Source of the DNA: a bacterium
GTDB lineage: Bacteria > Electryoneota > RPQS01
DNA: 64,000 nucleotides
Reading direction: 5' to 3'
Assembly: GCA_016702305.1 (NCBI GenBank)
Contig: JADJEH010000001.1
Coordinates: forward strand, 124,001-188,000
Shown piece after piece: positions 34,216 to 43,233 of the stretch (position 1 is the first letter of the stretch; each line of letters begins with the position of its first letter). Position numbers and translations under genes: made by a program. A model generated the notes under the pieces. It had not been told where the DNA came from, searched no databases, and was given only the letters and a program-made list of their open reading frames with translations.

Positions 34216-35727
34216 ATGGCACAGGATATTCAGAAGACATACGCCGAGCTGACCCGGGAATTCAAGCAGTATAGCGTCCTGGGGAGTATCAGTGGGATGC
34301 TCAGTTGGGACATGCAGGTCAACATGCCGCCCAAGGGCGCGGAGAAGCGGGCCGATCAGTTGGCGTTGATCAGCGGACTGGCGCATGAACGGTTGACTGC
34401 GGCGCGCATCGGTGAGATGCTCGAACAGCTCAAGGGGGCCAATGGCAGATTGAACGAGGCCGAGGCGGCCAATGTGCGCGAGATGGCGCGCGACTACGAC
34501 CGGGCGACGCGCGTGCCGCAGGAGCTGGTCGAGGAACTTTCGCGGCAGGAGTCCATCGCGCACGAAGTTTGGGCGCGTGCACGGGAGAAGGCCGACTATG
34601 GGATGTTCGCACCGGAGCTTGAGAAGCTGGTCGGACTGTCGAAGAAGTTGGCCGAGGCCTACGGCTACCAAGGGACGCCGCTGAATGCGTTGATCGAGAG
34701 CTTTGAGCCGGGCGCCACGGTGGAAAGTTTGACCAAATTGTTTAACGAGGTGAAAGCGGTGACGGTGCCGCTGACGGAACGCGTGATCGGGTCGAAAGTC
34801 AAGGCCAAGTTTGAGTTTGAAAAGAGCCGATTTGCGGCTGAGAAACAAAAAGCATTTGGTGAAAGTCTGATTGAAAAGATCGGCTTCGACAAGCAGGCCG
34901 GTCGGCTCGATACCTCGATTCACCCCTTCTGCTCCGGCGGCCTGGGCGACGTGCGGCTGACCACTCGCTATAACGAGCATGCGCCGCAACAGGCGATCTT
35001 CGGAATCATTCACGAGACAGGTCATGGTCTATACGAACAGGGGGTTGCGCCGGGGACTTACGGCACGCCGCTGTCTGAGGCGTTAAGCTATGGCGTACAC
35101 GAGTCGCAGAGCCGGATGTGGGAGAACTATATCGGGCGCAGCCTGCCCTTCTGGATTCACTTCTATCCGCACCTGAAACATCATTTCGAGAACGAATTGA
35201 AGGGGATGTCGGCGGAGGACTGGGTGCTGGCGGTCAACCACGTCGAGCGCAGTCTGGTGCGCGTGGAGGCCGACGAATTGACTTACGATCTACATATCAT
35301 TCTGCGTTTTGAAATCGAGCGCGATCTGTTTGCCGGAACGATTTCGGTGTCCGATCTGCCGACGGTGTGGAATAAGAAGATTCAGGATTATCTGGGCATC
35401 ACGCCGCCCAACGATGGCAAAGAAGGCGTGCTGCAGGACGTGCATTGGAGCGGCGGCGCGTTCGGCTATTTCCCGTCGTACAGCGTCGGGAACATTATCG
35501 CCGGACAGTTGTGGAAGAAGATGAACGCCGATATGCCCGACATGACGAATCAGATCGAGCGCGGCAATTTCGCGGAGATATTGGCGTGGCTGCGCGAAAA
35601 CGTGCATCGCCACGGGCGGCGCTACTCCCGCGAAGATTTGCTCAAATTGGCGACGGGCAAGCCGCTTGGTACCGCCGACTATCTCAGCTACTTGACGGAG
35701 AAATTCTCCTCACTTTACCGTTTGTAG
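34216..35727 (+). CDS. M32 family metallocarboxypeptidase (Taq carboxypeptidase type)
   Basis: 503 residues, the usual family length. The zinc site IIHETGHGLYEQG gives H266, E267 and H270, with E296 in SYGVHESQSR as third ligand; the M32-specific HPF motif (residues 236-238, DTSIHPFCSGG) and DVRLTTRYNE are present. The enzyme is cytoplasmic (no signal peptide) and removes C-terminal residues from peptides with broad specificity, excluding proline. ATG 34216 is the start; the TTG immediately before it is in frame but unnecessary. A strong terminator follows, so it is a single-gene unit. Confidence 0.93.
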   Translation: MAQDIQKTYAELTREFKQYSVLGSISGMLSWDMQVNMPPKGAEKRADQLALISGLAHERLTAARIGEMLEQLKGANGRLNEAEAANVREMARDYDRATRVPQELVEELSRQESIAHEVWARAREKADYGMFAPELEKLVGLSKKLAEAYGYQGTPLNALIESFEPGATVESLTKLFNEVKAVTVPLTERVIGSKVKAKFEFEKSRFAAEKQKAFGESLIEKIGFDKQAGRLDTSIHPFCSGGLGDVRLTTRYNEHAPQQAIFGIIHETGHGLYEQGVAPGTYGTPLSEALSYGVHESQSRMWENYIGRSLPFWIHFYPHLKHHFENELKGMSAEDWVLAVNHVERSLVRVEADELTYDLHIILRFEIERDLFAGTISVSDLPTVWNKKIQDYLGITPPNDGKEGVLQDVHWSGGAFGYFPSYSVGNIIAGQLWKKMNADMPDMTNQIERGNFAEILAWLRENVHRHGRRYSREDLLKLATGKPLGTADYLSYLTEKFSSLYRL

Positions 35728-35738
35728 CCTTGTGCCAT

Positions 35739-35766
35739 AAGGGCGGCCTTGAGGCCGCCCTTGTTG
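35739..35766 (+). terminator. Intrinsic terminator of the M32 carboxypeptidase gene
   Basis: AAGGGCGGCC-TTGA-GGCCGCCCTT perfect 10-bp stem 11 bases after the stop codon, then GTTGT. Confidence 0.85.
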
Positions 35767-35777
35767 TGGCGGAGCGG

Positions 35778-35820
35778 ACCCCCTCCCCTGGCCCCTTCCC
35801 CGTGAACCGAGGAAGGTGAC
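35778..35820. repeat. Intergenic C-rich repeat element, copy 1
   Basis: CCCCTCCCCTGGCCCCTTCC followed by CCGTGAACCGAGGAAGG, directly after the M32 carboxypeptidase terminator. See the similar element at 43112-43154. Confidence 0.4.
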
Positions 35821-35974
35821 CTAAAGGGGATGTCGCGCGGAGAACCGATTAGGTTATTCTTGAAGAGGGCTGTTGGAGAATGCGGGAGCATTCAATTTGC
35901 GAGATTTCGACGATGGGGCCGGGCCGCGCTGTGGAGCGGACGGTTGCCAGCTTAGGTATTAACCTTGAGGATAT

Positions 35975-38227
35975 ATGAAGCGGATCGTATTGTATGCACT
36001 CCTCTTGTTGATCACAGCGTGGCCTGCGTGGGCCACGACGCTGTCCGGCAAGATTAAAGATGCTGCCACGGGAGAGTCTATTCCCGCCGTGGCCGTTGTG
36101 GTGGACGGCGCCAATCGCGGCACCGCCGCCAATGTGGAAGGTTTCTTCTCGATTCCCAATCTTGAGCCGGGGGACTACACGATCGTCTTCAGCTCACTGG
36201 GCTATGAGATTCTGCGGTTGCCGGTGACGCTCGTGGCCGGGAAGGACCAGAACATTCAGGTCAAGATGCGGGATGCTGCACTGCAATTCAAAGAGGTCGA
36301 GATCGTGGCCGACCGACGCAAGGAAGCTGAGTATGCGCCGAAGGTGGCTCAGATTGAAGTGACGCCGCGCGAGCTGCTAAAGTTGCCGCAGCTTGCCGAG
36401 CCGGATCTGTTTCGGGCCCTGCAAGCCACGGCCGGAATTCTGCCGTCGAGCGATTTCTCGGCGGAGCTGAATATCTGGGGCGGCTCGGGCGATCAGAACT
36501 TGATTATACTGAACGGTATCAACGTGTACAAACCGACGCACTTGGGCGGGTTGTTCTCGATCTTCAATATGGATGCCGTCAAAGATGTAAAGTTGGTCAA
36601 AGGCGGATTCGGCGCGCAGTACGGCGGACGGCTGTCGGCCGTCGTGGACGTGGCCGACCGTGAAGGTAATCGTAACGAGGTCAAGGGCAAGGTCGGGTTA
36701 TCGCTATTGTCTTCGACGGGCATGCTGGAAGGGCCGTTGCCGCACGGATCATGGCTGGTGGCAGGCCGCCGCACGTATGTGGATTTTGCGACGAAGCTGT
36801 TCAAAGATGCGGGAGTTATCGAAGATGATTTTCCGTATTATTTTTACGATTTTAACGCGAAACTGACACGCGACTTCGCCAACGGCGACCGCCTGTCCCC
36901 ATCCGGCTACTGGGGTGACGACATTCTGCAATTGACTTCGGCGACGGGGGACCGCCTGCGGCTGACGTGGGGTAACCGTACGTTCAGCGTGCCCTTCGTG
37001 CATATTTTCTCCCCGAAACTGTATTCGCACACAACGCTGGCCGGGAGCAAGTTCTACGGTCGGCAGCGCTTCGAGACGACGGACTCGTGGTTTGAGTGGA
37101 ACAACGAAATTGACGATTTTACGGTCGAGACGGACTTGACCTACTACGCAAACGCGCGCAACACGGTGCAAATGGGCGGAGAGTTCAAGAAGTTCGACGC
37201 GTTTCTGCAGGGCGTGTCGTCGGACTATCTGGTGGGTTACAATCGCTACAAAGGCGACTTATCGTCCATCTATGTTGCCGATGATTACCGGTTTACGGAC
37301 AAGTGGACGTTCACGCCGGGCGTGCGGTTTGAGCATTACAGCCTCAAGGAGTCAAACGAAGTCCTGCCGCGCTTGGCGGCGCGCCGGGACTTGGCGCCGG
37401 GGATGTATATCAGCGGCGCGTGGGGGCTTTACACGCAGTACTTGCAACAGATGCGCGTGGGTGAAGATTTTTCGTCGCTGTTTGACTCGTATATCGCGCT
37501 GGGCGAGCGCTTCGGCGTAGCACGCGGACAGCAGTTCGCGCTGTCATTCGTGGACGACAGTCTGGGCCGGTTCAAACTGTCGGCGGGCGCCTACTATAAG
37601 AACTTCCAGAATATCGCGCAGCTCGACCTGTTCAATTCGACGGACGACGGCGACACGGATATGGAAGACCTCGTCCGTATGGGCAAGGGGTACGCGTATG
37701 GCGCGGACGCGACGATCAGCGGCGATTTCGGGCGGTATGAGATGAGTCTTGGCTATGCGTGGGGGCGCTCGCGCCGCGTGTTTGGAGCGTTCGGCGGGTT
37801 CGAGGCGATTGACAACGGACTGACTTTCCCGGCATTTTTCGACCGGCAGCATAGCACGAATTTATTTGTCAGCCGCAAGATTCGCAATCGCGGGAGCCTC
37901 GAGTCGCGGATCAACTATCAATCTGGTCTGCCGTACACCAAGGCCATGGGCGCATACAGTCCGGGCTTTGGTTGGCCGGGACACTTTTTCCAAGGCGGAC
38001 CGCAGTATGGCGAGCGGTTTACCCCGTATGTGCGTGTGGACGTGGCGTATCGGTTGAAGTACGACTGGAAGTGGTGCAATTTCGCGCCGTACATCGAGAT
38101 CATCAACGTGTTTGCGCGTAAGAACGCATTCGTGCAGTCGCTGGACATCAGCACGAATCCGGTCGGTTATGATATCGTCGGCCAGTTGCCGTTCCTGCCC
38201 ACAGTCGGCTTTACCGCGGAGTTCTAA
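35975..38227 (+). CDS. TonB-dependent receptor with carboxypeptidase-regulatory-like domain, paired with a DUF4249-like lipoprotein
   Basis: 750 residues: signal peptide (RIVLYALLLLITAWPAWA), carboxypeptidase-regulatory-like domain (TLSGKIKDAATGESIPAVAV, GFFSIPNLEPGDYTIVFSSL), plug domain (PDLFRALQATAGILPSSDFS, NLIILNGINVYKPTHLGGLF, VKLVKGGFGAQYGGRLSAVV) and a barrel ending FLPTVGFTAEF. The plug reads like that of Bacteroidetes receptors that accompany DUF4249 lipoproteins, and such a gene follows 2 bases downstream. Together they likely form an outer-membrane uptake complex; the ligand is unknown. GAGGA precedes the ATG. In contrast to the receptor at 8442 there is no signalling gene nearby. 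Confidence 0.9.
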   Translation: MKRIVLYALLLLITAWPAWATTLSGKIKDAATGESIPAVAVVVDGANRGTAANVEGFFSIPNLEPGDYTIVFSSLGYEILRLPVTLVAGKDQNIQVKMRDAALQFKEVEIVADRRKEAEYAPKVAQIEVTPRELLKLPQLAEPDLFRALQATAGILPSSDFSAELNIWGGSGDQNLIILNGINVYKPTHLGGLFSIFNMDAVKDVKLVKGGFGAQYGGRLSAVVDVADREGNRNEVKGKVGLSLLSSTGMLEGPLPHGSWLVAGRRTYVDFATKLFKDAGVIEDDFPYYFYDFNAKLTRDFANGDRLSPSGYWGDDILQLTSATGDRLRLTWGNRTFSVPFVHIFSPKLYSHTTLAGSKFYGRQRFETTDSWFEWNNEIDDFTVETDLTYYANARNTVQMGGEFKKFDAFLQGVSSDYLVGYNRYKGDLSSIYVADDYRFTDKWTFTPGVRFEHYSLKESNEVLPRLAARRDLAPGMYISGAWGLYTQYLQQMRVGEDFSSLFDSYIALGERFGVARGQQFALSFVDDSLGRFKLSAGAYYKNFQNIAQLDLFNSTDDGDTDMEDLVRMGKGYAYGADATISGDFGRYEMSLGYAWGRSRRVFGAFGGFEAIDNGLTFPAFFDRQHSTNLFVSRKIRNRGSLESRINYQSGLPYTKAMGAYSPGFGWPGHFFQGGPQYGERFTPYVRVDVAYRLKYDWKWCNFAPYIEIINVFARKNAFVQSLDISTNPVGYDIVGQLPFLPTVGFTAEF

Positions 38228-38229
38228 AC

Positions 38230-39069
38230 ATGAAATACCTATCCTATATCCTGCTGGCTGTGTTTGTGGGTTTTGTCCTGACGGCCTGTGACGACGAGAA
38301 GCAAGTGGATTTCGAGGAAGCGCTGGTGGTGGACGGTGCGATGTATGTCGGTCAGCGGCTGGAAGTGCGGCTGACGCATACGATTCCGTTTGATCAGGCG
38401 TACTATCCGGACGAGGTGCGCGTGACGGGAGCTGACGTGTGGGTGACGGTCAATGGCACGACAGCGTACGCGTTGACAGAGGAGGTGTCAGGTGTGCCGG
38501 GGACGTACGCGCTGCCGGATACGGTGGCCGTTGTGACTACGGGCAACCGCTATGACTTGTTGGTCGTGTGGGAAGGAGATTCGAGCTGGGCGTATACTTA
38601 CGCAACGGGGCCGATCGAATTGACGGAGGCGGTCTTGATCAATGTCAACAATGAGATCACCGACACGGCCCCGGATACGCTGGAATATGGCGGCGATCAA
38701 TTGCGGCTGACGTGGACAACCGATCCGGCGAATTTCGGGTATGCACTGCAGATTGAAGCGATGGATGAATCCAAGTACGGTGAAGACTGTGACGTGGGCG
38801 ATGACAACGGCCCGGGAACGTACTTGTTCACGTGGACGACGAGGTTCATCAATTCGCAGGACTTGCCGTGGATCAGTTTGTGCTACGACGGGCCGACGAT
38901 GATCCGGGTGTTCACCTGCGATACGGCGTATTGGAATTTCGCTTCAACGACGCTTATCGGGGATCCCAACAACGATCCCGTGTCGAACGTTGAGAACGGG
39001 TTCGGGGTGTTTTGCGCGATAGACTGCGACACGTTTCAGTTCATGTTGACGGACACGCTGGAGGATTAG
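38230..39069 (+). CDS. DUF4249-like surface lipoprotein
   Basis: 279 residues with a lipoprotein signal (AVFVGFVLTACDDE; lipobox LTAC). The beta-rich body includes VVDGAMYVGQRLEVRLTHTI near the N-terminus, a segment typical of DUF4249, and ends with DPNNDPVSNVENGFGVFCAI, the family's 'P..v.SNIenGlGvF' block. Two conserved-looking cysteine pairs (CDVGDD and CAIDCDTF regions) could form disulfides. Its start follows the receptor stop by 2 bases, so both are translated from one message, and it probably caps or assists the receptor at the outer membrane. A terminator with an overlapping promoter follows. Confidence 0.82.
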   Translation: MKYLSYILLAVFVGFVLTACDDEKQVDFEEALVVDGAMYVGQRLEVRLTHTIPFDQAYYPDEVRVTGADVWVTVNGTTAYALTEEVSGVPGTYALPDTVAVVTTGNRYDLLVVWEGDSSWAYTYATGPIELTEAVLINVNNEITDTAPDTLEYGGDQLRLTWTTDPANFGYALQIEAMDESKYGEDCDVGDDNGPGTYLFTWTTRFINSQDLPWISLCYDGPTMIRVFTCDTAYWNFASTTLIGDPNNDPVSNVENGFGVFCAIDCDTFQFMLTDTLED

Positions 39070-39102
39070 GCGGCCAAGCGGTGACCGAGCCGTGAGACGA
39101 GC

Positions 39103-39135
39103 AAGCGCCTTCCTTTGGGGAGGCGCTTGACTTTT
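39103..39135 (+). terminator. Terminator of the receptor-lipoprotein operon, overlapping the next promoter
   Basis: AAGCGCCT/AGGCGCTT stem, ten-base loop, then GACTTTT. The -35 element TTGACT of the next gene begins inside the 3' arm. Confidence 0.75.
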
Positions 39136-39155
39136 CAGGGAAAGGACAGTAGATT
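39127..39155 (+). promoter_or_regulatory. Promoter of the first Asp-box T9SS protein gene
   Basis: TTGACT (39127-39132), 17 bases, TAGATT (39150-39155); leader about 40 bases ending GGAGGTGTCCC-ATG. Confidence 0.75.
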
Positions 39156-39201
39156 CCAGAGTATTGGTGGGTCCAAGTTAATTCTTTCCTGGAGGTGTCC
39201 C

Positions 39202-41118
39202 ATGGAACGCAAGTGGTTATTGCTGTTGCTCATCCTGGCCGCGACTGCGGTGCAGGCGAAACCAGCCAAGGACCGGGTTGTCGGCCCGGTGGCGACCAAT
39301 GGCACGGAGACGGTGCAGACGCTATCGGCTCCACGCCCGCACAACCCGCTCGATGACGAGGGCGGGACAGCGAATTCGACGTACGAAATTGTGGGGACGA
39401 CCTGGTACGACTATCAGACGAACGGCACGCACGGCAAGCAGATAGCGCTCGACGCGTTCGGCAATATTCACGTCGCGTGGACGAATGGCGAGCAGGAGGG
39501 GTCGGCGGAGCGCCACATTTATTACAACTGCTGGTCGGCGACGGCGGATAGTTTCCTGTACATAGGCGGCGTGCGCGTGGATGCGGGGACGCGGGCCGGG
39601 TTCTGTAACATGGCGGCCGGGGCCAACGGATTTGGCTTCCCGGCCTTTCACGAGACGCTGGGCCCGTTGCCGCACGCGACGGCCTCGATAGACTTCACGC
39701 CGTGCGCGGGTGCGTTTACGGGTATCATGGTGCCGTTTCCGGCCAATGAACCGCAGATTATCTGGCCGCGCATTGACATGGACCGCAACGGCAAGATTCA
39801 CATGGTAGCGACGGAGAGCGGCGGCGCCGCCGAAGAGTACTATGCGCGCGGCGTCCCGCAGTATGACGGCGGGTTCGGGTTGGACATTGTGTGGGAACAG
39901 AGTTTTACCGATCCGTGGGAACCGGCGACCTTCGTGACGATTGATGTGGCGTGTTCGCGCGTATCGAATCGCGTGGCCGTGGCATGGATCGCCGATCCAA
40001 CGGATGTGCCGCCGTTTCTCGACGACGAGAATATCATGCTGAAAATTTCGGAGGACGGCGGCGAGACGTGGGGACCGACCGTTCCCGTGACGAATCTGGC
40101 ACCGGTGGATACGTCGTGCTTCAGGCAGGGAGGCACTTATGAAACGTGCGTGGGCGACACGTTCCGACCGTGGATTGACCTGTCCGTGATTTTCGACGAC
40201 AACGACAACGTACACCTTGCGTTCACGGCGCAGGCCTACTATTCGATTGACGAAGAAGGCACACCGGGACCGTTTGGCTTTGTCTATTCGACGCTGTGGC
40301 ATTGGGGTGAAGATCGTGAAGAATTCAACTTGATTAATCAGGCGTTCTTCGCCAACGACTCGGTCGCGCTGGGCGTCAACAACCTGATGTGTCACCGTCC
40401 GAGTCTGGCGATTGACACCACGACGGGCTATTTGTATTGCTCGTTCCAGCAGTTTGACCAGCATGCTTACAGCGACGCCGGTTATCCGTGCGGCGAGTTC
40501 TACATGAGTGTTTCAACCGACAACGGGCAGACGTGGGCAGTGCCGACGAACGTAAGCAATACGCCCGGTGAGCCGAACATGCCGACGGGCAATGATCCGA
40601 GCGAGCGAGACATTACCACGGCGAAATATGTGACCGACGGGGCAATCCATACGCTGTATTTGCACGACTACGCGTGCGGCAGTGCGGTGGCCTCAAGCGG
40701 CCCGGAAGGCCCGCCAACGCAGAATGACGTTGTCTACATGCGGATTCCGGTGGGGGACATTCCGACGACGCCGTTGCAGGAGATTTGGGCGTTCCGTTCG
40801 GACTCGGTGGGCTTCCCGGATTTCAATTCGGTGTCCGAACACGGCGCGCTGCCCGGGCAGTTTACTCTGCATCAGAACTACCCCAATCCATTCAACCCGA
40901 GCACGACAATTCAGTTTGATCTTTCGAAAGCTGGGAATGTCGAGCTCTCCGTGTTTGATGTAACGGGCCGGACGGTGGCTACGTTGGTGGATGGCGGGCT
41001 GAGCGCCGGTGCGCACACTGTGAATTTTGATGGGGCGAATCTGACCAGCGGTGTCTACTTTGCGCGGCTGGAAATGGGCGGAACGAGTCAAGCCCGGAAG
41101 ATGGCGCTCATCAAATGA
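39202..41118 (+). CDS. Secreted Asp-box (BNR-like) propeller protein with T9SS sorting domain, paralogue 1
   Basis: 638 residues from ATG 39202 (signal peptide MERKWLLLLLILAATAVQA; strong GGAGGTG site). The body contains repeated sialidase-type Asp boxes, ISEDGGETWGP and VSTDNGQTWAV, plus repeated HVAWTNG / HLAFTAQ strands, implying a beta-propeller. The C-terminus (residues about 555-638: HQNYPNPFNPSTTIQFDL, VFDVTGRTVATLVDGGL, SGVYFARLEMGG, KMALIK) is a T9SS type A sorting domain, so the protein should cross the outer membrane and be anchored or released. No sialidase catalytic residues were recognised, so enzyme activity is not claimed. The next gene is a tandem paralogue with the same promoter, leader and terminator. 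Confidence 0.85.
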   Translation: MERKWLLLLLILAATAVQAKPAKDRVVGPVATNGTETVQTLSAPRPHNPLDDEGGTANSTYEIVGTTWYDYQTNGTHGKQIALDAFGNIHVAWTNGEQEGSAERHIYYNCWSATADSFLYIGGVRVDAGTRAGFCNMAAGANGFGFPAFHETLGPLPHATASIDFTPCAGAFTGIMVPFPANEPQIIWPRIDMDRNGKIHMVATESGGAAEEYYARGVPQYDGGFGLDIVWEQSFTDPWEPATFVTIDVACSRVSNRVAVAWIADPTDVPPFLDDENIMLKISEDGGETWGPTVPVTNLAPVDTSCFRQGGTYETCVGDTFRPWIDLSVIFDDNDNVHLAFTAQAYYSIDEEGTPGPFGFVYSTLWHWGEDREEFNLINQAFFANDSVALGVNNLMCHRPSLAIDTTTGYLYCSFQQFDQHAYSDAGYPCGEFYMSVSTDNGQTWAVPTNVSNTPGEPNMPTGNDPSERDITTAKYVTDGAIHTLYLHDYACGSAVASSGPEGPPTQNDVVYMRIPVGDIPTTPLQEIWAFRSDSVGFPDFNSVSEHGALPGQFTLHQNYPNPFNPSTTIQFDLSKAGNVELSVFDVTGRTVATLVDGGLSAGAHTVNFDGANLTSGVYFARLEMGGTSQARKMALIK

Positions 41119-41149
41119 GAAATTAGAAATTGGAAATTAGAAACTGCCT

Positions 41150-41179
41150 AAGCCCGGTTTGCCGGGCTTTGGTGTTTTT
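41150..41179 (+). terminator. Intrinsic terminator of paralogue 1
   Basis: AAGCCCGG-TTTG-CCGGGCTT stem followed by TGGTGTTTTT; nearly identical to the terminator at 43067. Confidence 0.85.
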
Positions 41180-41194
41180 GGCTCGCTGCCTCGC

Positions 41195-41223
41195 TTGACT
41201 ATTGTCTTCTCTGTCCGTAGATT
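41195..41223 (+). promoter_or_regulatory. Promoter of the second Asp-box T9SS protein gene
   Basis: TTGACT (41195-41200), 17 bases, TAGATT (41218-41223), both hexamers identical to the promoter at 39127. Confidence 0.75.
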
Positions 41224-41263
41224 CTCGTTCAGGGTCCCGCGACTTCAAGAACGGAGGTGTCCC

Positions 41264-43036
41264 ATGAAGCGCGTGGTTTGGTTGGTTTTTCTGCTGAGTG
41301 CCGGGCTAAGTCTGGCGCAAGAGGGTGGTACGCCCAATTCGGAGTGGATGTATGTTGGGAACACGTGGCGGGATTATCAAGGGAACGGCACGCTGGGAAG
41401 GATGATCGCGGTCGGGCCGAATGGGGACGTGCATTTCGTTTGGACCAATGGACTCAGCGACGGCCTAGCTAGAGATTGCTTCTACAATTGCTGGGATGAC
41501 GCATCAGACAGCTTGCTGTCGCAGGACGGCTATTCTATGAACGGATTCCACCGTTCGTCTTATCCGACGATTGTTGTGCATTCACATGGATATGGCGTCA
41601 GCTCTTTCAATTCGCTTCATTACACCGGTCAACCCGCAGTTGCGACTGCATTCGACTTCTTCCCGTGTTCCGGAGCCTTCACGCCCTATTGGGCCGGGGT
41701 CGGCGATTCAATCGCCTATTGGCCCAAGACCGATATGGACCGCCAAGACCGAATTCACCTTGTTGGCACGAGTTTCGAGCCAGAAATGCGAATCTACTAT
41801 GCACGTGCCTTCATTGACGATACTTCGAACATGGACTTTGAAATTATTTGGGACGTGACGCTTGTTGAAATTGCTTCAGAAGGCATCATTTCTCCCGGCG
41901 TGGACATCGCCTGCTCACGCTTGAGTGACCGCGTAGCCGTAGCATGGGTTGTTGATCCGCCGGGCGACTACGACCCCGAGAACATCGTGATGCGCATTTC
42001 AGATGACGGTGGCGAGACTTGGAGCGGTGTTTTGCCCGTCACGGATTTGCCGCCAATTGATACGATGTGCACTCAGGCGCCAGAAATCTGCAACGGTGAT
42101 ACATTCAGGCCTTGGCACGATCTTTCAATTCTATTGGACGACGACGACAATGTGCACATCGCGTTCTCGGCGAGTGGCTACTACTACTTTGATGAGAATG
42201 GTGAGGCAAATCCGGGGCACACGTATCTCTCGTCTATTTGGCACTGGTCGGAATTCACTCAAGAATTCACTCTAATTGGCGAGGCGTGGCATCCACACGA
42301 CACCCATGCGCTTGGCGAGAACAATCTGATGTGCCAAAAACCAAGTCTTGCGATTGATACCACAACCGGATACATGTACTGTGGCTTTCAGCAATTCGAC
42401 CGCCGCGCATACAGTGTGAGTGGCTATCCGATGGGCGAATTCTACCTCAGTAAGTCGTGGGACCTTGGTGCATCGTGGACGCTGCCCATTAATGTCAGTA
42501 ACACGCCGGGTGATACAGCGATGCCAGAGAACGGCGATCATCCGTCGGAACGCGACATCACGTTGGCGAAATACGTCACCGATGGCACGGTGCATGCGCA
42601 ATATATCCACGACCGCTCAGCAGGATCAACTCCTTGGTTCGAGGGTGAGACGACCCTGAATGAAGTCGTTTACATGCGCGTCCCTGACAGAGACATGCCC
42701 TGGCTGCCCTTGCAAGAGCAATGGCAATTCCGCGCGACAGGCACCAGTGCAAACGATCTTCCGCAGCTTCCGAGACAATTCACGCTCTACCAAAACTACC
42801 CCAACCCGTTCAACCCTAGCACGACGATTCAGTTTGACCTTGCGAAAGCGGGCAATGTCAAACTCGCAGTGTTTGATGTGACGGGGCGGACGGTGGCGAC
42901 GCTGGTGGATGGGGCGATGAGCGCCGGGGCGCACTCGGTGGAATTTGATGGCGCAAATCTGACCAGCGGTGTCTACTTTGCGCGGCTGGAAATGGGCGGA
43001 ACGACGATGACGCGGAAGATGGTGCTCATTAAATAG
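41264..43036 (+). CDS. Secreted Asp-box propeller protein with T9SS sorting domain, paralogue 2
   Basis: 590 residues from ATG 41264, which has the same GGAGGTGTCCC leader as paralogue 1. Signal peptide MKRVVWLVFLLSAGLSLAQ. It matches paralogue 1 block by block: WMYVGNTWRDYQGNGTLG, DVHFVWTNGLSDG, YWPKTDMDRQDRIHLVG, RISDDGGETWSG, MCQKPSLAIDTTTGYMYCGF, ERDITLAKYVTDGTVH. The T9SS tail (YQNYPNPFNPSTTIQFDL to KMVLIK) is nearly the same. The central coding stretch uses more A/T than the tail, so the conserved 3' end may have been kept alike by gene conversion. It probably arose by tandem duplication. Function unknown; exported by T9SS. Confidence 0.85.
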   Translation: MKRVVWLVFLLSAGLSLAQEGGTPNSEWMYVGNTWRDYQGNGTLGRMIAVGPNGDVHFVWTNGLSDGLARDCFYNCWDDASDSLLSQDGYSMNGFHRSSYPTIVVHSHGYGVSSFNSLHYTGQPAVATAFDFFPCSGAFTPYWAGVGDSIAYWPKTDMDRQDRIHLVGTSFEPEMRIYYARAFIDDTSNMDFEIIWDVTLVEIASEGIISPGVDIACSRLSDRVAVAWVVDPPGDYDPENIVMRISDDGGETWSGVLPVTDLPPIDTMCTQAPEICNGDTFRPWHDLSILLDDDDNVHIAFSASGYYYFDENGEANPGHTYLSSIWHWSEFTQEFTLIGEAWHPHDTHALGENNLMCQKPSLAIDTTTGYMYCGFQQFDRRAYSVSGYPMGEFYLSKSWDLGASWTLPINVSNTPGDTAMPENGDHPSERDITLAKYVTDGTVHAQYIHDRSAGSTPWFEGETTLNEVVYMRVPDRDMPWLPLQEQWQFRATGTSANDLPQLPRQFTLYQNYPNPFNPSTTIQFDLAKAGNVKLAVFDVTGRTVATLVDGAMSAGAHSVEFDGANLTSGVYFARLEMGGTTMTRKMVLIK

Positions 43037-43066
43037 ACCTTTCGAGATTGAAAACCAGATATTGCC

Positions 43067-43097
43067 AAAGCCCGGTTCGCCGGGCTTTGGTGTTTTT
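43067..43097 (+). terminator. Intrinsic terminator of paralogue 2
   Basis: AAAGCCCGG-TTCG-CCGGGCTTT stem followed by GGTGTTTTTG, duplicated from the terminator at 41150. Confidence 0.88.
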
Positions 43098-43111
43098 GGG
43101 CGGGAACTCAG

Positions 43112-43154
43112 GCCCCCATCCCCTTGCCCCTGGCCCCGTGAACGGAGGAGGGGG
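43112..43154. repeat. Intergenic C-rich repeat element, copy 2
   Basis: The CCCCTGGCCCC-GTGAAC-GGAGGAGGGGGA region resembles 35778-35820 (CCCCTGGCCCCTTCCCCGTG, then AACCGAGGAAGG). Both lie downstream of a gene terminator and can fold weakly as C-rich/G-rich dyads. Possibly a REP-like element of this genome. Confidence 0.4.
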
Positions 43155-43233
43155 ACGCGGAAGCGAACGTCTGGCAGGTGACTCGAGCCTTAACTTGCCC
43201 GGATTTCTTGGGACTTGGGGGCACACACTGCGC

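Noticed and set aside
39322..40464. Minus-strand frame of 380 codons opposite Asp-box paralogue 1
   Set aside because: Antisense shadow; the plus-strand protein has signal peptide, Asp boxes and T9SS tail.
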